Assembly: GCA_035574155.1 (NCBI GenBank)
Contig: DATLZD010000066.1
Location: 1 to 17,797 of the forward strand
Length of the DNA stretch: 17,797 nt
Reading direction: 5' to 3'
Origin: HRBIN24 sp035574155
GTDB taxonomy: Bacteria; Chloroflexota; Dehalococcoidia; SM23-28-2; HRBIN24
Shown: in pieces, positions 1 to 6,645 of the stretch
Layout: each line of letters begins with the position of its first letter
How positions within the stretch are numbered: the stretch's first letter is position 1
Position numbers and translations under genes: made by a program
Notes under the pieces: model-generated
Databases searched by the model: none
Told to the model about the DNA's origin: nothing
What the model saw: only the letters and a program-made list of their open reading frames with translations

Positions 1-133
1 GCAGGCCTGCCGGGGGCAGGAGAACGTCATGCCCCATCTCATCGAGGCCGTCAAGGCCTACTGCACCCTGGGCGAGATCTGCGACGTCATGCGCCACGTC
101 TTCGGCACCTACCAGGAGGAGGCCATATACTAG
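1..133 (+). CDS. Methylmalonyl-CoA mutase large subunit, C-terminal end (partial)
   Basis: The reading frame is open from the left edge and ends at a TAG at 131-133, giving about 43 residues. The tail reads QENVMPHLIEAVKAYCTLGE followed by an ICDVMRHVFG segment. This matches the end of the catalytic TIM-barrel domain of B12-dependent acyl-CoA mutases, where ENxMPxxxEAVxAYxTxGEI is characteristic. The protein stops right after this segment, with no cobalamin-binding DxHxxG domain. It is therefore the separate N-terminal (substrate) subunit type rather than a fused mutase. Known role of the family: interconversion of methylmalonyl-CoA and succinyl-CoA. Isobutyryl-CoA mutase and other relatives share this tail, so the substrate is not proven. 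The next gene starts 12 nt downstream and is probably co-transcribed. Confidence 0.8.
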   Translation, partial: QACRGQENVMPHLIEAVKAYCTLGEICDVMRHVFGTYQEEAIY

Positions 134-145
134 CAGGAGGCACCC

Positions 146-451
146 ATGTATACGGTGCTGGCTACCTTCAGGCTGCAGGAGGGCAAGGAGCACGAGGCTG
201 ATGCCGTCCTGCAGGAGCTGGCAGACCGCGTCCAGGCCGATGAGCCAGGGGCCCTGGCCTACCTCTTCCACCGCGCCAAGGACGACCCGCGCCGCATCGT
301 GGTGTTCGAGGTATACCGCGATGAGGCCGCCTTCGAGGCCCACCGACAGGGGGCGCTGCGGGAGCTGATGGGTAAGCTGGGCCCCCTAGTGGAGCCCGGC
401 TCTGCCCGGCTCGATGTCCTGGAGCGCATTGCGGGCTTTCAGCGCGCCTAG
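146..451 (+). CDS. ABM-domain protein, putative quinol/antibiotic-biosynthesis-type monooxygenase
   Basis: This is a 101-residue protein starting at ATG, with a clear AGGAGG ribosome site (135-140). The pattern is an opening beta strand (YTVLATFRLQEGKE), a helix rich in Glu/Leu, EPGALAYLFHRAKDDP, then FEVYRDEAAFEAHRQGALRE. This is the ferredoxin-like dimeric alpha-beta barrel fold of the antibiotic biosynthesis monooxygenase (ABM) family, including YgiN-type quinol monooxygenases; the EVYxDEAAFxAH stretch is a family hallmark. Many members are cofactor-free oxygenases on quinones, others are heme-degrading, and many are uncharacterised. No substrate can be read from the sequence. It lies 12 nt behind the mutase and probably shares its transcript, although no functional link is obvious. 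Confidence 0.75.
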   Translation: MYTVLATFRLQEGKEHEADAVLQELADRVQADEPGALAYLFHRAKDDPRRIVVFEVYRDEAAFEAHRQGALRELMGKLGPLVEPGSARLDVLERIAGFQRA

Positions 452-571
452 GCGCGAGGCGCAACCCAGGGGCCGTCACGCCGTTTCTAACTCAGGGTGG
501 GCGCTCTGGCCTTGTGTCTATAGCTGCGGCCCGTTACCCTACACCTGGGAGGCGTCCGCCCCTAAGCACCG
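452..571 (+). other. Intergenic gap before the GH130 gene
   Basis: This gap of 120 bp carries no gene. A TTGTGT at 513-518 and the AT-richer TCTATAG just after it could belong to a weak promoter, but I could not pair good -35 and -10 boxes at proper spacing. A GGGAGG at 547-552 lies about 20 nt before the GH130 ATG, which is too far to be an ideal ribosome site. No hairpin followed by a T run is visible. Confidence 0.3.
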
Positions 572-1474
572 ATGGGTAAAAGGCTCAGGTTCAGGCGCAG
601 CCCCCGCAACCCCATCCTTACCCCTACCCAGAACTGGTGGGAGACCCGGCTCACCTGCAACGCCGGCGTTGTCCGTTTGGGCGACCGTGTACACCTCTTC
701 TACACCGCCCGCGGCCAGGACGACGTGGCCCGCATCGGCTATGCCCGCCTGAGCGGCTACGACCAGGTGGAGGAGCGTCTGCCCCATCCCGTCCTGGTGC
801 CCGAGGACTGGTTCGAGCAGGACGGCGTCGAGGACCCCCGCGTGATACCTCTGGACGGGCAGGTGCGGGTCATCTATGCCGGCAAGGAGCGGGACATGGC
901 CCGCCCCTGCGAGACGGCCATCGATCCCCAGCACCTGCTGAAGGGCCAGTGGGCCTGGAGCAAGCACCGCCTCTTGCTGCCGACCATGGTCGGCTTCCAC
1001 AACCGCAATGTGGCCTACTTCCCGCGCCGCATCGGCGACCGTTATGCCCTGCTGCACCGGCCCATGACCTTGGCCGAACACGTGTGGCTCTCCTATTCCT
1101 ATGACCTGGTCCACTGGTATGACCACCAGGAGCTGCTGGCACCTCGCCCAGGTTACTGGGACGATGCCAAGGTGGGCATCGCCGGCCCGCCCCTGGAGCT
1201 GGACGACTGTTGGCTCCTCATCTACCACGGCGTGGAGGCCCGCACCTGGACCTATCGCCTGGGCTACGTCCTCCTCGACAAGGAGGTGCCCGAGCACATC
1301 CTGGAGCGCAGCGAGGAGCCCATCCTGGAGCCCGAAGAGGAATACGAGCGAGTGGGCGTGGCCCCCAATGTGGTATTCTCGTGTGGGGGGTTCCTGGACG
1401 GGCGCACATTGGTGCTCTACTACGGCGCTGCTGACCAGGTCCTCTGCGTAGCCTGGGCCGAGATCCCCTGGTAA
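572..1474 (+). CDS. GH130-family glycosidase / beta-mannoside phosphorylase-like protein
   Basis: The protein has 300 residues and a five-bladed beta-propeller pattern typical of GH130 (formerly DUF377). It carries NPIL near residue 13, GVEDPR at 85-90, the FPRRIGDRYALLHRP stretch, WDDAKVGIAGPP, LLIYHGV and LYYGAAD. In characterised GH130 enzymes an Asp acts as general acid and basic residues bind phosphate to break beta-mannosidic bonds by phosphorolysis; other members are hydrolases. The segment before the FPxxI stretch reads HNRN, with Arg where I recall Lys in classic phosphorylases, so the mechanism is uncertain. The start is ATG 572 because the N-terminus aligns well with the family, though the ribosome site is poor. 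No signal peptide is seen, so it is cytoplasmic. A GT2 glycosyltransferase follows 42-63 nt later, suggesting a glycan or compatible-solute role. Confidence 0.82.
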   Translation: MGKRLRFRRSPRNPILTPTQNWWETRLTCNAGVVRLGDRVHLFYTARGQDDVARIGYARLSGYDQVEERLPHPVLVPEDWFEQDGVEDPRVIPLDGQVRVIYAGKERDMARPCETAIDPQHLLKGQWAWSKHRLLLPTMVGFHNRNVAYFPRRIGDRYALLHRPMTLAEHVWLSYSYDLVHWYDHQELLAPRPGYWDDAKVGIAGPPLELDDCWLLIYHGVEARTWTYRLGYVLLDKEVPEHILERSEEPILEPEEEYERVGVAPNVVFSCGGFLDGRTLVLYYGAADQVLCVAWAEIPW

Positions 1475-1486
1475 GGCCCAGACCCA

Positions 1487-1510
1487 CACTGCAGTGCGCC
1501 CCTGCAGGGG
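1487..1510. repeat. Two adjacent perfect palindromes in front of the GT2 gene
   Basis: CACTGCAGTG (1487-1496) and CCCCTGCAGGGG (1499-1510) are both perfect inverted repeats centred on CTGCAG. Their centres are 13 bp apart. They fill the short gap between the GH130 stop and the GT2 start. They could be a paired protein-binding site, or RNA hairpins partly masking the GT2 ribosome site. No T run follows, so a standard terminator is unlikely. Confidence 0.5.
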
Positions 1511-1537
1511 GGTGCCGTGACGAGGGAGGGGCAGGGA

Positions 1538-2428
1538 ATGCGCGCGCAGCCTCCGCTGGTCTCGGTAGTGGTTCCGACCTACAACTGCGCCCGCACCCTG
1601 CGCCTGTGCCTCCAGAGCGTCCTCCAACAGGACTACCCCAGCCTGGAGCTGCTGGTGGTGGACAGCTACTCCCGTGACGGGACCGTCGACGTCGCCCGCG
1701 AGATGGGTGCCCGTGTCCTGTTCTGCCAGGGTAGGCTGCTGGCCGCCCGGACCCTGGGTGCGAGGGAGTCGAAGGGGGAGTTCGTGCTGATGTTGGACGC
1801 TGACCAGGTCTTGAAGCCAGGGGCCATCTCCAGGGCGGTGGAGATGATGCAGCAGGGCTACGACATGCTGGTGCTGGAGGAAGAGTCCTACAACCGGCAG
1901 TGGGTGGTTCCGCGGCTCTATGCCGCTTCCAAGGCCATCGTCAATGCCCGCTTTCGCACCGAGGAGGGGTTCGACCCGGCCCGTGGCGGGAATCCGCCCC
2001 GCTTCTTTCGTCGCGAACTGCTATTGCGTGCGCTGGAAGCCATTCCGCCCCATGTGGTGCCCGACATCCTCCACTACGATCACGACATAATCTACTACGA
2101 GTGCCGTCGCCTGTCGCAGCGAGTGGGGCTGCTGCGCGAAGCTGTCTGGCACATCGAGCCTGACCTGGGCAAGCTGCTGCGCACCAACCTCCGCTACGGA
2201 GCGTCCCTGAGGGCCGTGAAGGCCACGCCCTACTGGGACCTGTTCCTGCGGGAAAGGGAGGGCAGCCTATGGTTCGGCCGCCCTTGGCGGGAGGGGCTGC
2301 TGGCCTTGGCCCTGCACCTGCTGCTGAAGGGGACCCAGTGGGTCGGCTACCGCTACGCTGGCCTGCGGGAGGCCTGGGAGCGACTGCGGGGCCGCTTTTC
2401 CGTCAGCCGCCGGGCTCACCACGCCTGA
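1538..2428 (+). CDS. Family 2 glycosyltransferase (GT-A fold)
   Basis: The product is about 296 residues. The opening VSVVVPTYNCARTLRLCLQS, then LELLVVDSYSRDGT and LMLDADQVLKPGAI, are the nucleotide-sugar binding strand, the second Asp motif and the DxD metal site (Asp87-Ala-Asp89) of inverting GT2 enzymes. It transfers a sugar from a nucleotide-sugar donor; the acceptor is unknown. A hydrophobic helix near the C-terminus (GLLALALHLLLKG) followed by basic residues suggests peripheral membrane attachment, as in enzymes acting on lipid-linked glycans. I chose ATG 1538 because GGGAGGGG lies 6 nt before it. An in-frame GTG at 1517, preceded by a G run, would add 7 residues and cannot be excluded. 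It follows the GH130 gene on the same strand and is likely in the same transcript. Confidence 0.85.
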   Translation: MRAQPPLVSVVVPTYNCARTLRLCLQSVLQQDYPSLELLVVDSYSRDGTVDVAREMGARVLFCQGRLLAARTLGARESKGEFVLMLDADQVLKPGAISRAVEMMQQGYDMLVLEEESYNRQWVVPRLYAASKAIVNARFRTEEGFDPARGGNPPRFFRRELLLRALEAIPPHVVPDILHYDHDIIYYECRRLSQRVGLLREAVWHIEPDLGKLLRTNLRYGASLRAVKATPYWDLFLREREGSLWFGRPWREGLLALALHLLLKGTQWVGYRYAGLREAWERLRGRFSVSRRAHHA

Positions 2429-2443
2429 GGGCTGCCGCGGCTG

Positions 2444-2452
2444 TGATATTAT
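2444..2452 (+). promoter_or_regulatory. Extended -10 promoter for the tandem Usp gene
   Basis: TGATATTAT matches the extended -10 form (TGn followed by a TATAAT-like hexamer, here TATTAT at 2447-2452) and is a rare AT-rich island here. No good -35 lies 17 bp upstream, which is normal for extended -10 promoters. Transcription would start near 2459, giving a leader of about 28 nt that carries GGAGGAGGT and leads to the GTG at 2487. The ATG inside this element at 2451 is therefore unlikely to be the translation start. Confidence 0.5.
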
Positions 2453-2486
2453 GTTTTCAACTTGTCCCCTGGGAGGAGGTGGGCGT

Positions 2487-3377
2487 GTGCGGACGCTCCT
2501 CGTGCCCCTGGACGGAGGCCCCCTGGCCGAGACGGCCCTTCCCTACGCTGAGGCCATCGCCCGCGGCGCGCGGTCGGAGGTGGTCCTGTTCACGGCCGTC
2601 GACCGCCAGCGCAGCAGCGGTGTGCACGAGTGCTGGGGGCTGGGCCAGGAGACGGCCTGGGCGCGCTCATACCTGGAGGGAAAGCGACGGCGGCTGGAGT
2701 CGCTGGGCCTGACGGTGCGGGTGGAGATGGCCTATGGCCCGGCGGCCCACTGCATCCTCCGCGCGGCCCAGCAACTGGAGGACCCACTCATCGTCATGGC
2801 GGGGCGGCCGCCGCGGGAGCCAGGGCCTTGGAGCCGGGGAGGGGTCTCCATACGGGTGGTGGAGGCGGCAGGGTGCCCCGTGCTGCTGGTGAGGGATGGC
2901 GGTGGCACGAGGCCCCTGGGAGGGGTGTTATTGCCGCTGGACGGCTCCGCCCTGTCCCTCTCGGTGCTGTCCGTGGCCCGAGACCTGTGCGTGGCGGTGG
3001 GGGCCAGGGCCGTGCTCCTGCATGTGGTGGCCCTGGGAGGCCTGGCGGCGACCGCCTATGCCTCTCGGGGATACCTGGCCGAGGCCCTCTCGCTCCTTCA
3101 GGAAGAGGCCCTGGCCATGCTGGAAGAGGTAGCCGAGGACCTGCGCCGCAGCGGCGTCCGGGTGGAGACTCGCGTGGCGGTGGGCCACGCCATCAACCAG
3201 ATATTGAGGACGGCCCAGGAGGCTGGGACCGACGTGATAGCCCTCTCCAGTCATGGGCGTTCGGGGCAGGGCCGTCCCACCATGGGGAGCGTGGCCCAGG
3301 CGGTCCTGCAACGCTCGACCATCCCCTGTCTGCTGGTGAAGCCCGCCGAGGCCGTCGGCGCGGGCGGCAGCAGCTAG
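2487..3377 (+). CDS. Tandem universal stress protein (two UspA domains)
   Basis: The 296-residue product holds two UspA domains. The first begins RTLLVPLDGGPLAETALPYA and ends GCPVLLVRDGG (about residues 1-145). The second begins GVLLPLDGSALSLSVL and ends STIPCLLVKP (about 150-290). The second keeps the ATP-binding loop SSHGRSGQGRPTMGS, close to the G-2x-G-9x-GS motif but with Ser for the first Gly. The first has a degenerate loop (MAGRPPREPG), so probably only one half binds nucleotide. Such tandem Usps are soluble stress-linked proteins of unclear biochemistry. The start GTG 2487 is preferred because GGAGGAGGT precedes it by about 6 nt and a promoter overlaps the upstream ATG 2451, which would add 12 residues. 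The stop lies in a CTAG shared with the convergent mobA. Confidence 0.9.
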   Translation: MRTLLVPLDGGPLAETALPYAEAIARGARSEVVLFTAVDRQRSSGVHECWGLGQETAWARSYLEGKRRRLESLGLTVRVEMAYGPAAHCILRAAQQLEDPLIVMAGRPPREPGPWSRGGVSIRVVEAAGCPVLLVRDGGGTRPLGGVLLPLDGSALSLSVLSVARDLCVAVGARAVLLHVVALGGLAATAYASRGYLAEALSLLQEEALAMLEEVAEDLRRSGVRVETRVAVGHAINQILRTAQEAGTDVIALSSHGRSGQGRPTMGSVAQAVLQRSTIPCLLVKPAEAVGAGGSS

Positions 3378-3395
3378 GGGACCTCCCTCGCTGCT
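3369..3395. terminator. Candidate bidirectional hairpin at the Usp/mobA convergent junction
   Basis: AGCAGC (3369-3374) pairs with GCTGCT (3390-3395). Inside it, after one T/C mismatch, AGGG (3376-3379) pairs with CCCT (3385-3388) around a 5-nt loop. The hairpin lies over both stop codons and reads the same way on either strand. It lacks a T run on either side, so it is not a classic intrinsic terminator, but it is the only structure available to separate the two converging transcripts. Confidence 0.45.
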
Positions 3396-3985
3396 AGCTC
3401 TCGCGCCCGTCGCAGCCGGCCGGGGGTATCGATGTCGAAGAACGACAGGCCGGCGGGGTCGAAGGCGCGCACCTGGCGTGGCGGCAGGGGTCGGACGTGC
3501 ACCCTCGAGAGGAGCGGCTGCAGTCCTCGCTCGCCTTCGTCCAGGAGGCCACGGGCCACCGGCAGACAGGAGCGGGCGTAGACGGCGTGCAGCGGTTGCC
3601 AGCGTCTGTGCCAGCGGGGCACCAGGGCGTCGTAGTCGCGGGGCAGGCCCAGCATGTGGGCCAGGAGGGGCAGGCTGAGGAAGGGCAGGTCGCAGGCCAC
3701 CACCAGGGCGTAGGCCGAGGAGGCGGCCTCCAGGCCACCCACCAGGGCTGCCAGCGGGCCGTGGCCCGGGAGGGCATCGACCGCCCAGCGCACCGGCAGG
3801 TCCAGGTGTGCGTAGCGGTCCAGCAAGTCCACCACCACCAACACCTCAGGGCAGAGCCGACCGACCACCTGGACGACCCTGGCTAGCAAGGGGACGCCCG
3901 GCCAGAGCTCCAGCAGGGCCTTGTCCTGGCCGAGCCGCCGTCCCTGGCCTCCTGCCAACACCAGCGCGGCAACTGCCTCCGTCAC
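3374..3985 (-). CDS. mobA: Molybdenum cofactor guanylyltransferase MobA
   Basis: The 203-residue product begins with TEAVAALVLAGGQGRRLGQD and Lys, containing the LAGGxGxRxGxDK nucleotide-binding signature (10-22). GHGPLAALVGGLEA follows, then ACDLPFL with Asp99 as the expected Mg ligand, and a terminal FDIDTP motif. MobA transfers GMP from GTP to Mo-molybdopterin, giving the guanine dinucleotide cofactor used by DMSO reductase-family enzymes; CTP-using (MocA) relatives look similar. The start is GTG 3985, whose GTGA overlaps the mobB stop by 4 nt, implying translational coupling. The frame runs open upstream, but that part reads as low-complexity Pro/Arg and duplicates mobB coding. It is the last gene of the riboflavin/molybdopterin operon, and its stop is interleaved with the Usp stop. 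Confidence 0.88.
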   Translation of the reverse strand: MTEAVAALVLAGGQGRRLGQDKALLELWPGVPLLARVVQVVGRLCPEVLVVVDLLDRYAHLDLPVRWAVDALPGHGPLAALVGGLEAASSAYALVVACDLPFLSLPLLAHMLGLPRDYDALVPRWHRRWQPLHAVYARSCLPVARGLLDEGERGLQPLLSRVHVRPLPPRQVRAFDPAGLSFFDIDTPGRLRRARELAAREVP

Positions 3986-4494
3986 GCTCGTTCCCCGCTG
4001 CCCAGGCCCAAGCGTTCCTCCAAGAGATCGGCCAGCTCCCTCACCTGGTCGGGGGCGAAGAGGGGGCCCTTCCAGCCCGGCGGACACGGCCCCACGACCG
4101 CCAGCAGGTCCGGGGGGAGCTCTGGCGGGGACTGGCCGGGGCCGAGGACCAGGACCTTGGGCGCGGGCCCGCCCCCGTAGCCCTCCGTCAGGACCAGGTC
4201 GACGGCCTCGCCTGCCAGGGTGGCCAGGGAGGGGAGAGGCCACTCCCCGCCATCGGTGCGCCACAAGCAGAGGAGGCCCGGCGCCGAGAGCCCCGTCACC
4301 GCTGCCCCTGCCTGGGTGAGACGGTGGGTGTCGCTACCGGAGGCATCCGGCAGCAGGTCGCGGTGGTGAGAATGCTTGAGACAGGCCACCCGTCGGCCGC
4401 GCCGCAACATCTCCCGCACCAGCCCTTCCAGCAAGGTGGTCTTGCCAGCGCCGGAGGGGCCGACGAAGCTCACCAGCGGCGGCGGACTGGTCAT
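3982..4494 (-). CDS. mobB: Molybdopterin-guanine dinucleotide biosynthesis protein MobB
   Basis: The 170-residue protein has the P-loop GPSGAGKTT at 12-20, then CLKHSHHRD, GSDTHRLTQAGAAVTG and DLVLTEGYGG...PKVLVL. These are the ordered motifs of the MobB GTPase family. MobB binds GTP and assists MobA in making molybdopterin guanine dinucleotide, but is usually not essential. The start ATG 4494 gives the usual short lead into the P-loop; an ATG at 4515 would add 7 residues. Neither has a strong ribosome site. It lies 49 nt after the DUF192 gene and overlaps mobA by 4 nt. MobB-MobA pairing is common and strengthens both calls. Confidence 0.87.
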   Translation of the reverse strand: MTSPPPLVSFVGPSGAGKTTLLEGLVREMLRRGRRVACLKHSHHRDLLPDASGSDTHRLTQAGAAVTGLSAPGLLCLWRTDGGEWPLPSLATLAGEAVDLVLTEGYGGGPAPKVLVLGPGQSPPELPPDLLAVVGPCPPGWKGPLFAPDQVRELADLLEERLGLGSGERA

Positions 4495-4543
4495 GGCAGG
4501 GCCATGATAGGGCATGGGCGCAGGGCTTCGCCTTGGTGGTCCC

Positions 4544-4888
4544 TCAGGGCAGCAGTTGAAGGAAGTCTCCCGGTCGGGTGCCGGTCCGGAGCAGGGTCCC
4601 GGCCGGCAGCTCCAGCGCCATGTGGGCGCCACGGCCGCCCGTCAGAAGGCGGAAAGGGGGGACACGTGCGTAGGCCCTCACCACCCGGCCGTCCCGGTCC
4701 AGAAAGGCCACGTCGATGGCGAAGCCCATAAACATGGTGTGGACCGAGGAACAGGGCACGATCAGGAGGCCGTGGCCCTCGGGCAGCTGCCTCCTGCCCA
4801 GCAGGCCCACCAGGCGTGACCAAAAGGTGCGCGCCTCCTCCACCTGCTCGGCGAGGACGGTGCCCCGGTCCAGGTTCACGGCCTTCAT
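4544..4888 (-). CDS. DUF192 (UPF0127) family protein
   Basis: The 114-residue protein starts at ATG 4888 with MKAVNLDRGTVLAEQVEEA. It continues FWSRLVGLLGRRQLPEGHGLLIVPCSSVHTMFM, AIDVAFLDRDGRVV and ALELPAGTL. The pattern R-GL(L/M)-x-R...GLLIxPCxSIHTxFM...IDVxFLDxxGxVV is diagnostic of DUF192, a small beta-barrel family with no settled biochemical role. Many members carry a signal peptide and are exported; this one does not, so it is probably cytoplasmic. It sits between ribH (59 nt upstream) and mobB (49 nt downstream) on the same strand. Its place in a cofactor operon gives no firm hint of function. The frame is open upstream, but ribH occupies that region. Confidence 0.85.
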   Translation of the reverse strand: MKAVNLDRGTVLAEQVEEARTFWSRLVGLLGRRQLPEGHGLLIVPCSSVHTMFMGFAIDVAFLDRDGRVVRAYARVPPFRLLTGGRGAHMALELPAGTLLRTGTRPGDFLQLLP

Positions 4889-4947
4889 GGCGTCGACTGA
4901 TCCCCCGGGGGCAACCGGCCTGCAGGCCATGCCGTTGCGCTGGCCTG

Positions 4948-5427
4948 CTAGGCGAGGCCGTCCCGGAGCTGGCGCATGAGGTGGGCCATCTCCAGGGCAT
5001 TGACGGCCACCTCGTAGCCCTTGTTGCCACGGGCGCCGCCGGCCCGGTCCAGGGCCTGCTCCCGCGTGTAGCAGGCCAGCACCCCGTGCAGCACAGGCAC
5101 GCCGGTCTCCAGGGAGGCCTGCACTAGGCCCATGGTTGCCCCCTGTGCCACCAGGTCGAAGTGCATGGTCTCGTGGCGGATGACGCAGCCCAGGGCGATG
5201 ATGGCGTGATAGCGGCCGCTCTTGCCCAGCTCCCTCGCTATCACCGGCAGCTCCAGGGAACCGGGGACCCACACCACGTCCACTGCCTCCGGGGGGACGC
5301 CGTGCTCCGAGAGGGCCGAGAGGGCACCGTCCAGGAGCCGTCGGGTGATGTCCTCGTTGAAGCGGGCCACGGCCACGGCGAAGGCCAGCCCTTCGCCCCC
5401 GCCCCGCCCCTGCCAGACCCTGCCCAA
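4948..5427 (-). CDS. ribH: 6,7-dimethyl-8-ribityllumazine synthase (RibH)
   Basis: The 159-residue protein shows the lumazine synthase motifs in order: VARFNEDIT (20-28), VWVPGSLELPVIA (52-64), IALGCVIRHETMHFD (77-91, with catalytic His89), and GARGNKGYEVAVNALEMAHL. It condenses the pyrimidine dione from the RibD branch with dihydroxybutanone phosphate to form lumazine, the penultimate riboflavin step. The RHET stretch has His where most homologues have Gly (RGET). The start is TTG 5427, the only possible start after the ribBA stop. The ribBA stop is in the same frame, leaving just three codons (GGG GCA CCC) between TAG and TTG. It is translated right behind ribBA, with a G run serving as a weak ribosome site. 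Confidence 0.93.
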   Translation of the reverse strand: MGRVWQGRGGGEGLAFAVAVARFNEDITRRLLDGALSALSEHGVPPEAVDVVWVPGSLELPVIARELGKSGRYHAIIALGCVIRHETMHFDLVAQGATMGLVQASLETGVPVLHGVLACYTREQALDRAGGARGNKGYEVAVNALEMAHLMRQLRDGLA

Positions 5428-5436
5428 GGGTGCCCC

Positions 5437-6645
5437 CTAGAAGGGCATCTCGATGAGGTGGCCCAGCTTGTCCCGCTTGGCCTCCAGGTAACGGCGGTTG
5501 TATGGGGTGACGGTGGGCTGGATGGGCACCCGCTCCACGATCTCCAGGCCGTAGCCCTCCAGCCCGGCCCGCTTGGCCGGGTTGTTGGTCAGAAGGCGCA
5601 TGCGGCGCACGCCCAGGTCCACCAGTATCTGCATGCCGATCCCGTAATCGCGACGGTCGGGCGGAAAGCCCAGGGCCTCGTTGGCCTCCACGGTGTCAAG
5701 GCCATGGGCGTCCTGCAGGGAGTAGGCCCGGACCTTGTTGCAGAGGCCTATGCCCCGCCCCTCCTGCCGCATGTAGAGGAAGACGCCCCGCCCCTCCTGG
5801 GCGATGCGCTCCAGGGCCAGCCCCACCTGCTCGCCGCAGTCGCAGCGCATGCTGCCGAACACGTCACCGGTGACGCACTGGCTGTGGACCCGGACCAGCA
5901 CCGGCTCCGGCGTGGCCACGTCGCCCATCACCAGGGCCAGGTGCTCGTTGGCGTCCACGGCGCTGCGGTAGGCTATCGCCCGGAACTCGCCGTAGCGGGT
6001 GGGCAGACGGGCCTCGGCCACCCGCTCGACCAGCCGCTCCCGCTGCATGCGGTAGCGGATGAGCTGGTTGATGGTGATGACCTTGATACGGTGGCGCTGG
6101 GCAAAGCGGCGGATCTGGGGCCAACGCATCATGCTGCCGTCGCGGTTCATGAGCTCGCACAGGACTCCGGCCGGATAGATACCCGCCAACCGGCAGAGGT
6201 CCACCACCGCCTCGGTGTGCCCCGCCCGCACCAGCACGCCACCCTCCCGCGCCCGCAGGGGGTAGACGTGGCCAGGCATCACCAGGTCCGCCGGTCGCGT
6301 CTTAGGGTCAATGAGGACGCGAATGGTCTGGGCGCGGTCGTGGGCCGAGACGCCGGTGGTGACGTTGTAGCGGGCATCCACCGACACGGTGAAGGCCGTG
6401 CTATAGCGGGACGAGTTCTGGTTGACCATCATTGGTATCTGTAGCTCTTCCAGCCGCTCGCCCGTCATGGGTACGCAGATGATGCCGCTGGTGTGGCGCA
6501 GCATGAAGGCGATGTGCTCCGCCGTTACGAACTGGGCGGGTATGGTGAGGTCGCCCTCGTTCTCCCGGTCCTCGTTGTCCAGGATGATGACGAAGCGGCC
6601 CTGCCGGTACTCCTCGATGGCCTCTTCCACCGTGGCCAGGCCCAC
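5437..6645 (-). CDS. ribBA: Bifunctional DHBP synthase / GTP cyclohydrolase II (RibBA)
   Basis: The 402-residue protein has two domains. Residues 1-205 are 3,4-dihydroxy-2-butanone-4-phosphate synthase, with the acidic loop DNEDRENEGD (23-32), TGVSAHDRAQTI and RAGHTEAVVDLCRLAG (His143 and Glu145). Residues 206-402 are GTP cyclohydrolase II, with zinc ligands Cys257, Cys268 and Cys270, then QEGRGIGLCNKVRAYSLQD and LLTNNPAKR. Together they make both precursors of riboflavin, from ribulose 5-phosphate and GTP. The start is set at GTG 6645, which fits the usual N-terminus and follows GGGTGA. A stronger AGGAGG lies at 6712-6707, ahead of an in-frame CTG at 6699 (18 extra residues). It sits between ribE and ribH. 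Confidence 0.95.
   Translation of the reverse strand: MGLATVEEAIEEYRQGRFVIILDNEDRENEGDLTIPAQFVTAEHIAFMLRHTSGIICVPMTGERLEELQIPMMVNQNSSRYSTAFTVSVDARYNVTTGVSAHDRAQTIRVLIDPKTRPADLVMPGHVYPLRAREGGVLVRAGHTEAVVDLCRLAGIYPAGVLCELMNRDGSMMRWPQIRRFAQRHRIKVITINQLIRYRMQRERLVERVAEARLPTRYGEFRAIAYRSAVDANEHLALVMGDVATPEPVLVRVHSQCVTGDVFGSMRCDCGEQVGLALERIAQEGRGVFLYMRQEGRGIGLCNKVRAYSLQDAHGLDTVEANEALGFPPDRRDYGIGMQILVDLGVRRMRLLTNNPAKRAGLEGYGLEIVERVPIQPTVTPYNRRYLEAKRDKLGHLIEMPF

Noticed and set aside
539..1627. 362-codon open frame on the minus strand across the GH130 gene
   Set aside because: It lies antisense to a clearly recognised protein, has no family resemblance, and long antisense frames are expected in GC-rich DNA.
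2451..2486. ATG 2451 as the Usp start
   Set aside because: It overlaps the extended -10 box and has no ribosome site. GTG 2487, with GGAGGAGGT before it, starts right at the Usp domain.
5161..6444. 427-codon open frame on the plus strand across ribH and ribBA
   Set aside because: It is His/Val/Leu/Gly-rich with no domain pattern, and it mirrors the codon bias of the well-supported rib genes.
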